Shown: positions 26,884 to 38,132, numbered from the stretch's first letter. The stretch is 64,000 bases of DNA from Cytophagaceae bacterium (GCA_002712765.1 PAUP01000046.1:1-64000), one strand, 5' to 3'. A program made the numbers and translations. The notes: a model not told the origin generated them from the letters alone.

Positions 26884-28167
26884 ATGAATATACCCTCAAG
26901 CGATCTCCCTCGTATCGTTGTCATAGGTGCAGGATTTGCTGGGCTTCAAGTGGCCAAAAAAGTAGATACCTCTAGATACCAGCTTATTCTGTTAGACAAA
27001 AACAATTATCACCTTTTTCAACCCCTACTGTATCAGGTCTCCTCGTCTGGCTTAGAACCCGATTCTATTGCCTATCCTATTCGAAAAGTATTGCGTCAAC
27101 AAAAGAATACGCACTACCGCCTGGCCTCGGTGAAACATATTGATACCTCAACTTCTCAGATCACCACAGACATAGGACGGCTTACTTATGACAAATTGGT
27201 GATTGCCACAGGGGCAAATAACAATTTTTTTGGTATTGAAAGTGTAGCACAAAATGCGCTCACCATGAAGTCGCTCACCGATGGATTGAATATTCGATCA
27301 AAACTTCTAGGCAATTACGAAAAGGCGCTCAACACCACAGACAAAGAAGCCAAACTCTCACTAATGCGTATTGTTATCGTGGGTGGTGGGCCTACAGGTG
27401 TAGAACTAGCTGGCGCACTGGCAGAGCTCAATAACATTATACTTCCCAAAGACTTTCCAGATCTCGACTTGAGCATGACTCAAATACATTTGGTAGAAGC
27501 AGCACCTAGAATACTATCATCGATGACAGCGCAATCGTCAAAAAAAGCGACCCAAGCCTTAGAAAAATTAGGCGTGAGCGTTTACACCAATATGGAAGTC
27601 AAAGACTATCAAAATAACATAGCAACTACCAATACCGATACCATTTTTAGAACAGATACTCTTATCTGGGCGGCTGGAGTGAAGGGTCAGTTTCCCGAAG
27701 GGATTGACAAGAATCGAGTTGGAAAAGGCAATCGCATTGTGGCAGATGGCTACTGCCGCGTTAAAGGCTATACAGATGTTTACGTCCTTGGAGATGCATG
27801 TTTGATCGAGACAGACAAATACCCAAAAGGCTTACCCATGCTAGCGGCTGTAGCCATGCAACAAGGAAAATACCTCGCCCAGTTATTTAATGATCAAAGC
27901 AAACAAAAACAAACCCAACCCTTTGAATATTTGGACAAAGGATCTATGGCCACCATTGGTCGTAATAAAGCCGTAGTAGAGACCAAAGGACTAAAATTTA
28001 GCGGTATCACTGCATGGTTTGTATGGATGTCTGTACATCTCGTATTGTTAATTGGGTTTAGAAACCGATTGGTGGTACTGATAAACTGGATATGGAACTA
28101 TGTTCGATATAATAATGGTTTACGCCTTATTGTGCGTCCTTATAAAAAACAAAAACAGATCGATTAG
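26884..28167 (+). CDS. ndh: Type II NADH dehydrogenase (NDH-2)
   Basis: A membrane-associated FAD enzyme passing electrons from NADH to quinone without proton pumping. Of 427 residues, the FAD site is VVIGAGFAGLQVAKKV at 11-26 and the NADH site is IVIVGGGPTGVELAGALAEL near 162-181, followed by FRTDTLIWAAGV and VYVLGDACLIE. KGLPMLAAVAMQQGKYLA is the quinone-side signature. The C-terminal part (ITAWFVWMSVHLVLLIGFRNR) is the hydrophobic membrane anchor. It is monocistronic. Confidence 0.9.
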   Translation: MNIPSSDLPRIVVIGAGFAGLQVAKKVDTSRYQLILLDKNNYHLFQPLLYQVSSSGLEPDSIAYPIRKVLRQQKNTHYRLASVKHIDTSTSQITTDIGRLTYDKLVIATGANNNFFGIESVAQNALTMKSLTDGLNIRSKLLGNYEKALNTTDKEAKLSLMRIVIVGGGPTGVELAGALAELNNIILPKDFPDLDLSMTQIHLVEAAPRILSSMTAQSSKKATQALEKLGVSVYTNMEVKDYQNNIATTNTDTIFRTDTLIWAAGVKGQFPEGIDKNRVGKGNRIVADGYCRVKGYTDVYVLGDACLIETDKYPKGLPMLAAVAMQQGKYLAQLFNDQSKQKQTQPFEYLDKGSMATIGRNKAVVETKGLKFSGITAWFVWMSVHLVLLIGFRNRLVVLINWIWNYVRYNNGLRLIVRPYKKQKQID

Positions 28168-28181
28168 TCTCAAGCGGTTAA

Positions 28182-29774
28182 CTATACTTTTTTTTTGGGG
28201 TGTACAACAGGAGAAGGAGCTGCTATAAATTTCTCTAAAACTTTATCCATGCAATTAATACCATCTATCGCTGCAGACATAATTCCACCGGCATAACCTG
28301 CTCCTTCGGCACAGGGGTATAATCCTTTGACCTCAACGTGCTCGAGCGTGATTGGATCTCTAGGAATGGCCACAGGAGAAGATGTGCGGCTTTCTGGAGC
28401 GTGTAAGACGGCATCATTGGTAAGATACCCCTTCATGGTACGCCCAAAGGTGAGAAATGCCTTTTTTAACCGCTTTGCGATTAAGGGGGGCAGTACCGTA
28501 TTTAAATCGACACTCACAATTCCGGGTTGATAGGAGGTTTTTGGAAAGCTTTTAGAAACCGTTCCATTTATAAAGTCTCTCATACGTTGGGCAGGGACCG
28601 CCTGAGTTTTTCCGGCAGCAATCCAACAATCGTGTTCGACCTTTTTTTGAAAATCTAAACAGACAAATGGATTGTCTTTACGATAATTGGGTAAATTTTC
28701 TGGTTGCACACTTACCACAATACCAGAATTGGCATAGGGGTTATCCCTTTTACTAGGACTCCATCCATTGGTCACTACCTCATCTTGTGCGGTGGCGCAA
28801 GGCGCAATAATACCACCTGGGCACATACAAAATGAATATACCCCCATACCGTCTATTTGTGCTACAAGGCTGTAGGATGCTGGTGGTAAATAAGGATTGT
28901 CACCATCGCTGTGATATTGTATATCATCAATAAGCGATTGTTGATGTTCTACTCTTACCCCTAGCGCAAAGGGTTTGGCCTCTATTTTTACACCTCTTTT
29001 GTGTAGGAGATAAAATATATCGCGTGCCGAATGACCTGTTGCTAAAATAACCGTATCAAAAGAGTGCCAGGTATCTCCATTGATTTCTATGGCATTTATA
29101 GTATTGTTTACCACTTTGAGATCTGTCAACTTATGCTCAAAACGCACCTCCCCTCCTGCCGCGATAATGGCCTCGCGTATTTGGGTAATGATTTTGGGTA
29201 GTTTGTTGGTGCCAATATGAGGGTGAGCATCGACCAAGATTTCTGGAACTGCGCCAAAATGCACCAACCACTCTAAGGCTTTTAATACATTGCCCCGCTT
29301 TTTTGAGCGGGTGTATAATTTGCCGTCAGAGTAAGTTCCTGCCCCACCTTCGCCAAAACAATAATTCGATTCTGGGTTGACCAAGTGTTCTTTATTGATG
29401 GCGGCAAGATCTCGTCTACGGGCTCTCACATCCTTACCGCGTTCAAAAATGATAGGTTTAAGCCCTCCTTCAATAGCGCGTAAGGCAGCGTATAATCCTG
29501 CAGGTCCAGCACCAATAATCGCAATTTCTTTGGCTTGTGATACCTCTTGCGCTTCAAAAGGTGGGATGTCTTCTTGCGCTTCTCCTTTTTTAAAAAATTG
29601 AATCTGAAGTGATATTTTAACTGGTGACTTCCTAGCATCAATACTGCGCTTACGAATACGCCAGGAGGCCACTTCTTCTGCGCGTAATTTTGCTTTCGCG
29701 AAAGCGAGCTCTGCAATAAAATCGGTGTCTTCTACCTGATGAGGCAACACATTTATTTGTACAAGTATGGACAT
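28182..29774 (-). CDS. Uncharacterised FAD-dependent dehydrogenase (COG2509-like)
   Basis: 530 residues. An N-terminal 90-residue domain precedes the FAD-binding IAIIGAGPAGLYAALRAIEGG (about 88-108). Downstream come GEGGAGTYSDGKLYTRSKKRG and PHIGTNKLPKIITQIREAII, then VILATGHSARDIFYLL, and at the end LYPCAEGAGYAGGIMSAAIDGI. These are the landmarks of the COG2509 family, whose substrate is not known. AFAKA near residue 24-28 is encoded by the palindrome at 29692. It is convergent with ndh, with 14 bp between stops. Confidence 0.85.
   Translation of the reverse strand: MSILVQINVLPHQVEDTDFIAELAFAKAKLRAEEVASWRIRKRSIDARKSPVKISLQIQFFKKGEAQEDIPPFEAQEVSQAKEIAIIGAGPAGLYAALRAIEGGLKPIIFERGKDVRARRRDLAAINKEHLVNPESNYCFGEGGAGTYSDGKLYTRSKKRGNVLKALEWLVHFGAVPEILVDAHPHIGTNKLPKIITQIREAIIAAGGEVRFEHKLTDLKVVNNTINAIEINGDTWHSFDTVILATGHSARDIFYLLHKRGVKIEAKPFALGVRVEHQQSLIDDIQYHSDGDNPYLPPASYSLVAQIDGMGVYSFCMCPGGIIAPCATAQDEVVTNGWSPSKRDNPYANSGIVVSVQPENLPNYRKDNPFVCLDFQKKVEHDCWIAAGKTQAVPAQRMRDFINGTVSKSFPKTSYQPGIVSVDLNTVLPPLIAKRLKKAFLTFGRTMKGYLTNDAVLHAPESRTSSPVAIPRDPITLEHVEVKGLYPCAEGAGYAGGIMSAAIDGINCMDKVLEKFIAAPSPVVHPKKKV
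29692..29705. repeat. Palindrome GCTTTCGCGAAAGC, copy 3
   Basis: Exact copy, read AFAKA on the minus strand near the N-terminus of the COG2509-like protein. Confidence 0.9.
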
Positions 29775-29833
29775 ACCGACCTTTTATAAATTACTATTAT
29801 GCCAAAACAACACTTTGACGTTAAAAAAAACAA

Positions 29834-31219
29834 CTAAGCCCTAAACTTTTTGATAAGCGCTGAAACGGTCATCGTATGCTGTTCTCCTAGCCTCATATCT
29901 TTGACCGTGAGGGTTTGATCTTGAATTTCTTGACTGCCTGCTAAGACTACAAACGGTATATCCCGTTTGTGGGCATAGGTCATCTGTTTTTTCATCTGTT
30001 TGTTTGAAGTCACAGCATCTGGATACAGCTCGGCGGCCACGCCTGCTTTGCGTAAAGCTGTAATGGCCTTCATAGCGTAAGCGGCTTCGGAATCTCCAAA
30101 ATTGACAAAAAAGACCTGTGTGCCTTGTATGGCTTCTTCTGGAAAGAGCTCAAGCTCATCCATAACCAGATAGATACGATCCAATCCAAACGATATACCT
30201 ACCCCACTCATATCCTTGAGCCCAAAAATACCTGTTAAGTCGTCATAGCGACCCCCACCTCCAATACTTCCCATGGCAACACCTTCTGGTGCGCTTACCT
30301 CAAAAATGGCACCTGTATAATAGTTCAATCCTCTAGCCAGGGTGACATCCAATTGCAAGCTCGCAGTTTCTAGTCCTAATTCTGATATAGCGGTATCGAT
30401 AAAAGAGAGTTCTTCAATTCCTTGCATACCTGTGGCACTTTGAGCGAGTAAGTCTTTAAGCACAGACAGCTGTTGACCAAAACTTCCAGAAAGTGTAAAT
30501 AATGGTTTTACCTTGTCTATAGCAGCTGCAGGAATACCTTTGGCCAGCATTTCTTGAGTGACACCTTCTTCTCCTATCTTATCCAATTTGTCCAAGGCCA
30601 CCGTAAAATCGATAAGCAAATCTGAAGCGCCAATCACTTCGGCAATTCCAGATAATATCTTACGATTGTTCATCTTAATAGTAACACCTTCTAAACCTAA
30701 TCTAGAAAATACTGCATCATACAATTGCACAAACTCAACTTCTTGCCATAGCGAGGCACTTCCTACCACATCGGCATCACATTGATAAAATTCTCTAAAG
30801 CGACCCTTTTGAGGACGGTCGGCACGCCATACGGGTTGAATTTGATAGCGTTTAAAAGGAAAGACGATATCGTTTTGGTGCTGAACGACATAACGTGCAA
30901 AGGGTACAGTGAGATCATAACGCAGGGCTTTTTCTGAAATTTGAGGGGTAAGCGCACCGCTATCTGCATTTGCCAGTATATTTTTATCGGCTTTACGCAA
31001 GTAATCACCACTGTTCAAAATCTTAAAAATTAGCCGATCACCTTCTTCTCCATATTTGCCCATTAGGGTGCTACTATTTTCAAAACTTGGAGTTTCTATA
31101 GGCTGAAAGCCAAAATGCTTAAATTGTGTACGTATAGTATTGATGACATAGCTTCGCTTTGCCACTTCTGTAGGAGAGAAATCGCGAGTTCCTTTTGGTA
31201 TTGATGGTTTTTGAGCCAT
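29834..31219 (-). CDS. hisS: Histidine--tRNA ligase
   Basis: A class II aminoacyl-tRNA synthetase charging tRNA-His. I start at ATG 31217-31219 ([20 protein letters not shown]), giving 461 residues; the longer open frame adds 51 residues unlike HisS. Motif 2 is [23 protein letters not shown], the histidine-A loop [15 protein letters not shown] follows, then GGGGRYDDL, and motif 3 [13 protein letters not shown]. The C-terminal anticodon-binding domain starts around 370 ([10 protein letters not shown]). It is divergent from the hydrolase at 31382. Confidence 0.95.
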   Translation of the reverse strand: MAQKPSIPKGTRDFSPTEVAKRSYVINTIRTQFKHFGFQPIETPSFENSSTLMGKYGEEGDRLIFKILNSGDYLRKADKNILANADSGALTPQISEKALRYDLTVPFARYVVQHQNDIVFPFKRYQIQPVWRADRPQKGRFREFYQCDADVVGSASLWQEVEFVQLYDAVFSRLGLEGVTIKMNNRKILSGIAEVIGASDLLIDFTVALDKLDKIGEEGVTQEMLAKGIPAAAIDKVKPLFTLSGSFGQQLSVLKDLLAQSATGMQGIEELSFIDTAISELGLETASLQLDVTLARGLNYYTGAIFEVSAPEGVAMGSIGGGGRYDDLTGIFGLKDMSGVGISFGLDRIYLVMDELELFPEEAIQGTQVFFVNFGDSEAAYAMKAITALRKAGVAAELYPDAVTSNKQMKKQMTYAHKRDIPFVVLAGSQEIQDQTLTVKDMRLGEQHTMTVSALIKKFRA

Positions 31220-31381
31220 AAAAGTATTGCTGTTTTTAACATTTATGTCACCCAACACCCAAGATTGAGTAACAGCCCCGCAAATATCATAAAAATTGAG
31301 GGTATAGGATAATTTTTTGAGAAGTAACGTAACTTTTTTGGCACTTAGAAGTCTTATGTATAAACCCATCAACGTCGATCT

Positions 31382-32788
31382 ATGAAACCTTTGCTACAAC
31401 TGCTTTTACTTCTATTGTGCGTTCCAGTTTTTGGACAGCAAATCACTGGAGACTGGAATGGTCTTCTCAATGTAGGTCAAGAACTTCCTATCGTCTTACA
31501 TATCGAAAAAACTGAAAGTGGCTATAGCGGTACACTAGACAGCCCTGCTCAAAAGGCTTTTGGTATGGAAATGAGCACTATCTCCTTCAAAAAAGACTCG
31601 CTTACTTTTTCGATTGCTCGAATAGGTATGAGTTATGCTGGTGTTTTATCCAATGGTGAAATTAGTGGTGTTTTTCAGCAAGGAGGGATACAGATGCCTT
31701 TAGGGTTTAGCCGAGGCGCTGCCAAAGCCGCTACTCAAAACAGACCACAAGAACCCAAAAAACCCTATCCCTACAAGGAGGAAGAAGTGGTGTTTACCAA
31801 TACTAAGGGTGGTCATACCTTGGCTGGCACCTTAACTCTTCCCAAATCAATCATGCCAGGCAAAAAGAAATATCCTGCGGTCATTCTTATTACAGGCTCT
31901 GGCGCACAAGACCGAAATGAAGCCCTATTAGGTCACAAACCATTCTTAGTGCTCTCTGATTATCTCACACGCCAAGGCATTGCAGTCTTGCGTTATGACG
32001 ATAGAGGGACAGGTCAAAGTACGGGGGTATTTGAAGGGGCGACGAGTTATGATTTTTCTTATGATGCCGAAGCGGCATTTACATTTTTAAGACAGCATCC
32101 AGAAATCAATCCAGATCAAATAGGATTTGCAGGACATAGTGAAGGCGGATATATCGCCCCAATGATTGCTGCGAGGAACAAGGATGTTGCTTTTATCGCG
32201 CTACTGGCCGGTGTGGGACAACCTGGAGATGAATTGTTGGTAAGTCAAGGCTACCTTATAGGAAAAGCCCAAGGGCTTGATGAGAGCATGCTTCAATCCA
32301 ATAAACTAGCACAACAAAATGTTTTTGCTATCATTAAAACGCATTATGGAGATACTCCTCGTATTGAAAAAGAGGTAGAAGCTTACCTCAGGACTATGTT
32401 TGAGAAAAATCCAGATGTGCTTCCAGAGGGTTCTAGCATAGAAGAGTTATTAGATCAACAATTGAGTTCTGTCAAGGGAGACTGGTTTCAATATCTCATT
32501 ACAACTCCAGCAGCTCCATTTTTAGAAAAAGTAGCCTGCCCTGTACTGGCTATCAACGGTTCTTTAGACCTTCAAGTTCCTGCTCAAGAGAACTTGCAAG
32601 CCATTGCCACTGCCCTAAAAAAAGGAGGTAATACAGATGTAACTACCGTAGAACTTCCCCAGCTCAATCACCTTTTTCAACATGCAGAAACAGGGAACCC
32701 TTCAGAGTATGCTATAATAGAAGAAACCTTTGCTCCCATTGCGCTACAAACCATTGGAGATTGGATCAAGAAAAAAACGACAAAATAA
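31382..32788 (+). CDS. Secreted alpha/beta hydrolase with N-terminal accessory domain
   Basis: 468 residues with a signal peptide (residues 1-19, ending PVFGQ). Residues 20-110 form a beta-rich domain common in Bacteroidota hydrolases ([21 protein letters not shown]). The hydrolase domain follows: [13 protein letters not shown] (oxyanion region), [10 protein letters not shown], nucleophile S253 in GHSEGG, acidic residue in NGSLDLQVP and the catalytic His in LPQLNHLFQ. It is a periplasmic esterase or peptidase-like hydrolase with unknown substrate. Confidence 0.85.
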   Translation: MKPLLQLLLLLLCVPVFGQQITGDWNGLLNVGQELPIVLHIEKTESGYSGTLDSPAQKAFGMEMSTISFKKDSLTFSIARIGMSYAGVLSNGEISGVFQQGGIQMPLGFSRGAAKAATQNRPQEPKKPYPYKEEEVVFTNTKGGHTLAGTLTLPKSIMPGKKKYPAVILITGSGAQDRNEALLGHKPFLVLSDYLTRQGIAVLRYDDRGTGQSTGVFEGATSYDFSYDAEAAFTFLRQHPEINPDQIGFAGHSEGGYIAPMIAARNKDVAFIALLAGVGQPGDELLVSQGYLIGKAQGLDESMLQSNKLAQQNVFAIIKTHYGDTPRIEKEVEAYLRTMFEKNPDVLPEGSSIEELLDQQLSSVKGDWFQYLITTPAAPFLEKVACPVLAINGSLDLQVPAQENLQAIATALKKGGNTDVTTVELPQLNHLFQHAETGNPSEYAIIEETFAPIALQTIGDWIKKKTTK

Positions 32789-32811
32789 CACCGACTCCCC
32801 TAGACTTCGCT

Positions 32812-32819
32812 TAGATTTG
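32812..32819 (+). promoter_or_regulatory. Candidate -7 element for the MacB-like permease gene
   Basis: TAGATTTG fits TAnnTTTG and lies 24 nt before the ATG at 32844. It suggests a promoter separate from the upstream hydrolase. Confidence 0.4.
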
Positions 32820-32843
32820 TAGTAAGGGTTAAACCAAGATAAG

Positions 32844-34082
32844 ATGTTTGCACTTTTTAGAGAAAATTTTAGAATTGCCTGGGATAGTATTCGTAGCCAA
32901 TTATTAAGAACACTCATTACCGTTTTTATTATTGCCATTGGTATAACTGCTTTGGTTGGTATTTTAAGCCTGATCAATGCATTAACGGTAAGTTTAACTG
33001 GAAATTTATCTGATATGGGAAGTAATACCTTTACCATTCAGCGCTATGAGCGGCAATCCCAACGCAGTGACGAGAAACGCAAAGTAAATCCTGTGATAAG
33101 TTATCAGCAGGTTAAACAGTTTAGCGAAGAGTTTAATTACCCAACGGCCAATACCTCTATCTCTTTTACAGGAACCTCTGGGGCCGAAGTTAAATTTGAA
33201 AATGAAAAGACAGATCCTGAAATAACCGTAATAGGTGCCAATGAGAATTTTTTGGACAATACGGGACTCAAACTAGATGACGGTAGAAATTTTACTGTAT
33301 TTGATGTATCCAATAATAGTAATGTTTGCATCCTAGGAAGTGATTTTAGAAAAAACTTATTCAAGAGTGAAAGTCCTATTGGCAAGAAAATAAGTATACG
33401 AGGTACCAAGTTTAGAGTGATCGGTATTTTAGAAGAAAAGGGATCTACTTTTGGTAATCGTGTAGATTTGCGGGTAATTATACCCATTCAGGTGGCGCGA
33501 TCGATGTTTACCCAACCAAGAATTAATTATGATGTAAGTGTAAAGGTAGTAGATGCCGATTTGATGGATGATGCCCAAGATGAAGCGATAGCCGTATTTA
33601 GAAACGTTAGATCACTTACTCCCATAGAGGTTAACGATTTTGGGATGCAACGCAGTGATGATCTTATTCAACGTATCAAAGAAGATACCGCTACCATTAA
33701 TGCCGGCGCGTGGGTTATTAGCCTATTAACCATTTTTGGTTCATGTATTGCCCTACTTAATATCATGCTTGTATCGGTTACAGAACGCACCAGAGAAATA
33801 GGCGTGCGAAAAGCCTTAGGGGCCAAAAAATCAACGATTGCTTTTCAGTTTTTATACGAGGCCATCTTGGTAGGACAAATGGGAGGTGCCTTAGGTATCT
33901 TGCTGGGCTGTATTATTGGATATGTCATATCCGTATTTCTATTTAAAATAGATTTTACCATCCCTTGGGGCGCTATTATTGCAGCAACAACGATCACCTT
34001 TGTCGTAGCACTTATTTCTGGAATTGTACCCGCATTAAAAGCGGCCAGACTCGATCCTATAGAATCATTGAGATACGAGTAG
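32844..34082 (+). CDS. MacB-like ABC transporter permease (FtsX family)
   Basis: 412 residues with the MacB/LolC architecture: one N-terminal helix (about 22-45, LITVFIIAIGITALVGIL), a 200-residue periplasmic MacB-PCD domain (IGANENFLDNTGLKLDDGRNF), and three C-terminal helices (about 285-310, 338-362 and 370-398) forming the FtsX domain, with TREIGVRKALGAKK between the first two. It ends AARLDPIESLRYE, the standard family end. No ATPase gene is adjacent, so its partner must be encoded elsewhere. Confidence 0.9.
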   Translation: MFALFRENFRIAWDSIRSQLLRTLITVFIIAIGITALVGILSLINALTVSLTGNLSDMGSNTFTIQRYERQSQRSDEKRKVNPVISYQQVKQFSEEFNYPTANTSISFTGTSGAEVKFENEKTDPEITVIGANENFLDNTGLKLDDGRNFTVFDVSNNSNVCILGSDFRKNLFKSESPIGKKISIRGTKFRVIGILEEKGSTFGNRVDLRVIIPIQVARSMFTQPRINYDVSVKVVDADLMDDAQDEAIAVFRNVRSLTPIEVNDFGMQRSDDLIQRIKEDTATINAGAWVISLLTIFGSCIALLNIMLVSVTERTREIGVRKALGAKKSTIAFQFLYEAILVGQMGGALGILLGCIIGYVISVFLFKIDFTIPWGAIIAATTITFVVALISGIVPALKAARLDPIESLRYE

Positions 34083-34108
34083 TAACCGAGTAATGTAACA
34101 AAACATGT

Positions 34109-34137
34109 AAAAGCCCGATCTTTCGATCGGGCTTTTA
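34109..34137. terminator. Bidirectional terminator hairpin
   Basis: The stem AAAAGCCCGATC/GATCGGGCTTTT has a tight loop and is flanked by A on the left and T on the right, so it can serve both the permease gene and the leftward sigma-factor transcript. Confidence 0.9.
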
Positions 34138-34144
34138 ACAAAGT

Positions 34145-34246
34145 TTAGTTGAGAAGCGCTTCAAACTTCATCGATTTATATGGTATAACACTTAAAGCCT
34201 TAGAGTAACTAAGAAGAAACTGTATTGTTTCTAATTTTGGGTTCAT
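34145..34246 (-). CDS. Possible small protein of 33 residues
   Basis: An ATG-started frame reading MNPKLETIQFLLSYSKALSV and ending KSMKFEALLN, with an amphipathic helix-like pattern. It lies downstream of the sigma-factor gene on the same strand and stops 8 bp before the bidirectional terminator, so it would be transcribed. No homologue is claimed. Reading by eye cannot exclude a chance frame. Confidence 0.35.
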   Translation of the reverse strand: MNPKLETIQFLLSYSKALSVIPYKSMKFEALLN

Positions 34247-34322
34247 ATTGTTTGCCTTTTTGCCCGGCGTGGGCTGAGAGTAAGTTTTTGCCATGTACGT
34301 TTTGATTTGATATTGGTTTCAT
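34209..34322 (-). CDS. Possible small protein of 37 residues
   Basis: The ATG-started frame MKPISNQNVHGKNLLSAHAG then QKGKQYEPKIRNNTVSS is basic and Asn/Lys-rich. It overlaps the 33-residue frame by 38 bp in another phase. Its position, 82 bp after the sigma-factor stop, allows co-transcription. The evidence is only the open frame and its place. Confidence 0.25.
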   Translation of the reverse strand: MKPISNQNVHGKNLLSAHAGQKGKQYEPKIRNNTVSS

Positions 34323-34404
34323 ATCCTAAACGCACATCTTTTACTCTTATTGTATGTCTAACAAAAATTTTCGCAAACCCAATTTTTTGTAGACAGCTCT
34401 CTCC

Positions 34405-34989
34405 TTAATTGGTGAGTACAATATTGTGTTTTTCAATCACCTTACGCAAATTGATAAGGGCGTAGCGCATACGACCCAAAGCCGTATTGATGCTCACTCC
34501 TGTACGTTCAGAGATTTCTTTAAAACTCATTTCTTGATACACTCTCATGTGTAATACTTCTTTTTGATCGGCCGGTAACTCTTCTATCAAACGTCGTACA
34601 TCACTTTCGACCTGATCTTTACACATCTGCTTCTCGGCATTGAGACTAGAATCACTCAAAACCGAAAAAATGCTAAACTCCCCATCGTTGTCAAACTTTG
34701 GCATACGGTTATTTCTTCTAAAATGGTCGATCACAAGATTATGAGCAATACGCATTACCCAGGGCAAGAATTTACCTTCTTCGTTATAACGACCTCTCTT
34801 GAGTGTATTGATTACTTTGATAAAAGTGTCTTGGAAAACATCTTCTGCCACATCGCGATCATAAACCTTAGAATAAATAAAGCTGTAGATGCGTTGTTTA
34901 TGTCTAGCGATTAAAACAGCGAGTGAATTTTCGTCTCCTTGGATGTAGTTTCGTACGAGCGTAGCGTCGTCTGTTAACACTTTTTTCAT
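34405..34989 (-). CDS. ECF-type RNA polymerase sigma factor
   Basis: 194 residues. Sigma region 2 is about 22-92 (FIYSKVYDRDVAEDVFQDTFIKVINT and PWVMRIAHNLVIDHFRRNN), and region 4 is about 130-185 with a helix-turn-helix (MSFKEISERTGVSINTALGRMRYALINLRK). No anti-sigma gene follows, which is common for this widely conserved flavobacterial sigma factor. It is divergent from uvrA with a 234-bp AT-rich gap. The target promoters are unknown. Confidence 0.9.
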   Translation of the reverse strand: MKKVLTDDATLVRNYIQGDENSLAVLIARHKQRIYSFIYSKVYDRDVAEDVFQDTFIKVINTLKRGRYNEEGKFLPWVMRIAHNLVIDHFRRNNRMPKFDNDGEFSIFSVLSDSSLNAEKQMCKDQVESDVRRLIEELPADQKEVLHMRVYQEMSFKEISERTGVSINTALGRMRYALINLRKVIEKHNIVLTN

Positions 34990-35223
34990 AATATAACTTT
35001 TGTAGGTTTAAGAGTATGCTTAGGGATACTCCGATAAAATTTCTAAAAAGTAATATTATGCTATAGGCAGTTGTCTATTATTGTGTTACGATGTGGTAAA
35101 TATAAACTAAATCATGTTAAAAATACAAAGACAATATAATATTTCTTTATAAATAATCGTTTAGCCCTTTATTTTCGGTGTGCCACAGAAGTGTTATCTT
35201 TACTACTTTTCTAAAAAATTGCA

Positions 35224-38025
35224 ATGCAACAAGACATTTCGGCGGTAAATCCTAAAGAAAATATCATCATAAAGGGTGCCAAACTTCACAATTTAAAAAA
35301 TATAAATGTCGTCATCCCTAGAAACCAATTGGTTGTCGTAACGGGGCTTTCTGGTTCAGGAAAATCAAGTTTAGCTTTTGACACCCTATATGCCGAAGGA
35401 CAGCGCAGGTATGTAGAGAGTCTGTCGTCTTATGCCAGACAGTTTTTGGGTCGTCTAAATAAACCCAAGGTCGAATATATCAAAGGTATCGCCCCTGCTA
35501 TAGCCATCGAACAAAAAGTAAATAGTACCAATCCGCGTTCTACAGTAGGCACTACCACAGAGATTTATGATTATCTCAAATTGTTATTTGCGCGTATCGG
35601 CAAGACCATCTCTCCTATTTCGGGTAATGAGGTTAAAAAAGATACCGTTGCCGATGTGGTTGATTATGTAAACGCTTTCGCGAAAGCGCAAAAATTACTA
35701 TTACTGGCCCCTGTACACTTAGAAGAAGGCCGAAAATTAGAAGATAAATTAAAAGCCCTTTTACAACAAGGCTACGCCCGTATCAAGATTAAGGATACTG
35801 TCAAACGCCTAGATGCCTTGGATGATGCATTAAAAGGTGTTGCGTTTAGCGATATTTTTTTGGTGGTAGATCGCATCGTGACCAATCCAGGTGACGACGA
35901 TTTTAGCAATAGGCTAGCCGATGCCGTGCAAACCGCGTTTTTTGAAGGTAAGGGAACTTTATACATCGAAGAACTGGCTTCGGGAGAGCAACGTCAATTT
36001 TCTAATAGCTTTGAACTGGATGGGATGAGCTTTTTAGAACCCAATGTGCATTTGTTCTCCTTTAACAATCCGTATGGCGCTTGTCCTACCTGCGAAGGGT
36101 ATGGAGATGTTATAGGGATCGATGAAGATTTGGTGATCCCCAATACAGGTCTGTCGGTTTATGAGAATGCGATATTTCCGTGGCGGGGTGACAGTATGAG
36201 TGCCTACAGAGATGCCTTGGTCAATTCGGCCTATAAATTTGACTTCCCTATTCACAAACCCTATTTTGAATTGACAGAAGCCCAAAAACAATTGATCTGG
36301 GATGGCAATTCTCATTTTAAAGGATTGCATCAGTTTTTTGCCATGCTTGAAGCCAAAGCCTATAAAATTCAAAACAGAGTCATGCTCTCGCGTTACCGTG
36401 GCAAAACCAAATGTCAAACCTGTAAAGGAAAACGCTTGCGTCCCGATGCTAGTTATGTGCATATAGGAGGAAAAACCATACTAGATCTTGTGACCTTACC
36501 TCTAGACGAAGTGGCTGCCTTTTTCAAACAATTGAGCTTGAGCGAGCATGATGCGACGATTGCAAAACGTTTACTACAAGAAATAAACAGTCGTTTGGAG
36601 TTTCTATCAAAAGTGGGACTTACCTACCTCACCCTCAATCGCAAATCCAATACGCTTTCTGGGGGAGAATCCCAACGTATTAATCTTGCAACTTCCTTAG
36701 GTAGTAGCCTGGTTGGCTCTATGTATATTCTAGACGAACCCAGTATAGGTTTACACCCCAAAGACACCGAAAAGTTAATTGAAGTCTTGGCTTCGCTTCG
36801 TGATCTGGGCAATACTGTTATCGTGGTAGAGCATGACGAAGACATTATGAAAGCCGCCGATACCATAATTGATATTGGTCCAGAAGCAGGCACTTTAGGC
36901 GGGCATGTGGTGGCCTCGGGTAGCTATAAAGATCTTTTAAAAAGTAAATCGCTAACGGCCCAATACCTCAATGGCAATCTAGAAATAGCCGTTCCTAAAA
37001 AACGCAGAAGTACAGATTGGTATATCGATATAATTGGAGCACGAGAAAACAATCTCAAAAATATTGATGTTCGGTTTCCTTTGGGTGTATTTACAGCTGT
37101 TACTGGAGTTTCAGGAAGTGGTAAAAGTACGCTGGTCAAAAAACTACTCTATCCCGCCTTATTAAAAGCTGTAGGTGGCTATGGGCAAAAAGCGGGTCAG
37201 TTTACCGAGATTAAAGGCAAATATGATCTAATTAAAACGGTAGAATTTGTAGATCAAAATCCTATTGGGCGTTCTTCGCGTTCTAATCCGGTAACCTATA
37301 TCAAAGCCTACGACGATATCCGTAAACTTTATGAAAGTCAAAAGCTGAGTAAAATCAGGAATTACAAGACCAAACATTTCTCCTTTAATGTAGACGGAGG
37401 TCGCTGTGAGACTTGTAAAGGAGAAGGTGAAGTGACTATAGAAATGCAATTTATGGCCGATGTGCACTTAGAATGTGAAACCTGTAAAGGCAAACGTTTT
37501 AAGAAGGAAATTCTCGAAGTTACTTTTCAAGATAAAAATATCGACGATATCCTCAATATGACTATTGATGATGCTGTTGCCTTTTTTGAAGCGCATCAAG
37601 AATCTAAAATTACACGTAAACTCAAACCGCTTCAGGATGTTGGGCTGGGTTATGTTACCTTAGGTCAAAGCTCTTCTACCCTATCTGGAGGCGAAGCCCA
37701 ACGTATCAAACTTGCCTCATTTCTAGTAAAAGGAAACACCAAAGAAAAAGCGCTCTTTATCTTTGATGAGCCTACGACTGGTTTGCACTTTCACGATATC
37801 AAAAAGCTATTGGCCTCCTTTGAGGCGCTTATTGCCAAAGGCCACAGCATCGTTGTTGTAGAACACAATATGGATCTGGTCAAATGCGCCGATCACATCA
37901 TCGATATGGGACCTGAAGGTGGAAAAAACGGTGGTAATGTAGTAGCCTCAGGCACTCCAGAAGCAGTTGTTAAGCAAAAGTCGTCAATTACAGGTCGCTA
38001 TCTCCAAGAGAAATTGGAAGTGTAA
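35224..38025 (+). CDS. uvrA: Excinuclease ABC subunit UvrA
   Basis: The damage-recognition ATPase of nucleotide excision repair, 933 residues. It has two ABC ATPase modules, Walker [20 protein letters not shown] near 41-59 and [14 protein letters not shown] near 627, and two LSGGE signatures. Zinc modules show as [16 protein letters not shown] and CETCKGEG with CETCKGKRF. Palindrome copy 4 is read AFAKA around residues 151-155, outside the ATPase motifs. It is monocistronic. Confidence 0.96.
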   Translation: MQQDISAVNPKENIIIKGAKLHNLKNINVVIPRNQLVVVTGLSGSGKSSLAFDTLYAEGQRRYVESLSSYARQFLGRLNKPKVEYIKGIAPAIAIEQKVNSTNPRSTVGTTTEIYDYLKLLFARIGKTISPISGNEVKKDTVADVVDYVNAFAKAQKLLLLAPVHLEEGRKLEDKLKALLQQGYARIKIKDTVKRLDALDDALKGVAFSDIFLVVDRIVTNPGDDDFSNRLADAVQTAFFEGKGTLYIEELASGEQRQFSNSFELDGMSFLEPNVHLFSFNNPYGACPTCEGYGDVIGIDEDLVIPNTGLSVYENAIFPWRGDSMSAYRDALVNSAYKFDFPIHKPYFELTEAQKQLIWDGNSHFKGLHQFFAMLEAKAYKIQNRVMLSRYRGKTKCQTCKGKRLRPDASYVHIGGKTILDLVTLPLDEVAAFFKQLSLSEHDATIAKRLLQEINSRLEFLSKVGLTYLTLNRKSNTLSGGESQRINLATSLGSSLVGSMYILDEPSIGLHPKDTEKLIEVLASLRDLGNTVIVVEHDEDIMKAADTIIDIGPEAGTLGGHVVASGSYKDLLKSKSLTAQYLNGNLEIAVPKKRRSTDWYIDIIGARENNLKNIDVRFPLGVFTAVTGVSGSGKSTLVKKLLYPALLKAVGGYGQKAGQFTEIKGKYDLIKTVEFVDQNPIGRSSRSNPVTYIKAYDDIRKLYESQKLSKIRNYKTKHFSFNVDGGRCETCKGEGEVTIEMQFMADVHLECETCKGKRFKKEILEVTFQDKNIDDILNMTIDDAVAFFEAHQESKITRKLKPLQDVGLGYVTLGQSSSTLSGGEAQRIKLASFLVKGNTKEKALFIFDEPTTGLHFHDIKKLLASFEALIAKGHSIVVVEHNMDLVKCADHIIDMGPEGGKNGGNVVASGTPEAVVKQKSSITGRYLQEKLEV
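35674..35687. repeat. Palindrome GCTTTCGCGAAAGC, copy 4
   Basis: Exact copy, read AFAKA in UvrA within the signature/UvrB-binding region (VNAFAKAQK). Confidence 0.9.
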
Positions 38026-38118
38026 AGGCATGTTGTATGCTTGTAATAATGACTCAAAATTAGATGGATATACCCTACTAGTCTTATTCAAAAAAAGTAG
38101 AAGGATCTGTCATTATTT

Positions 38119-38132
38119 GCTTTCGCGAAAGC
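38119..38132. repeat. Palindrome GCTTTCGCGAAAGC, copy 5
   Basis: Exact copy and the only intergenic one, 35 bp before the start at 38167. A TATCTTTA -7-like element follows at 38145-38152, so the palindrome could lie over the promoter of that gene. Confidence 0.9.
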
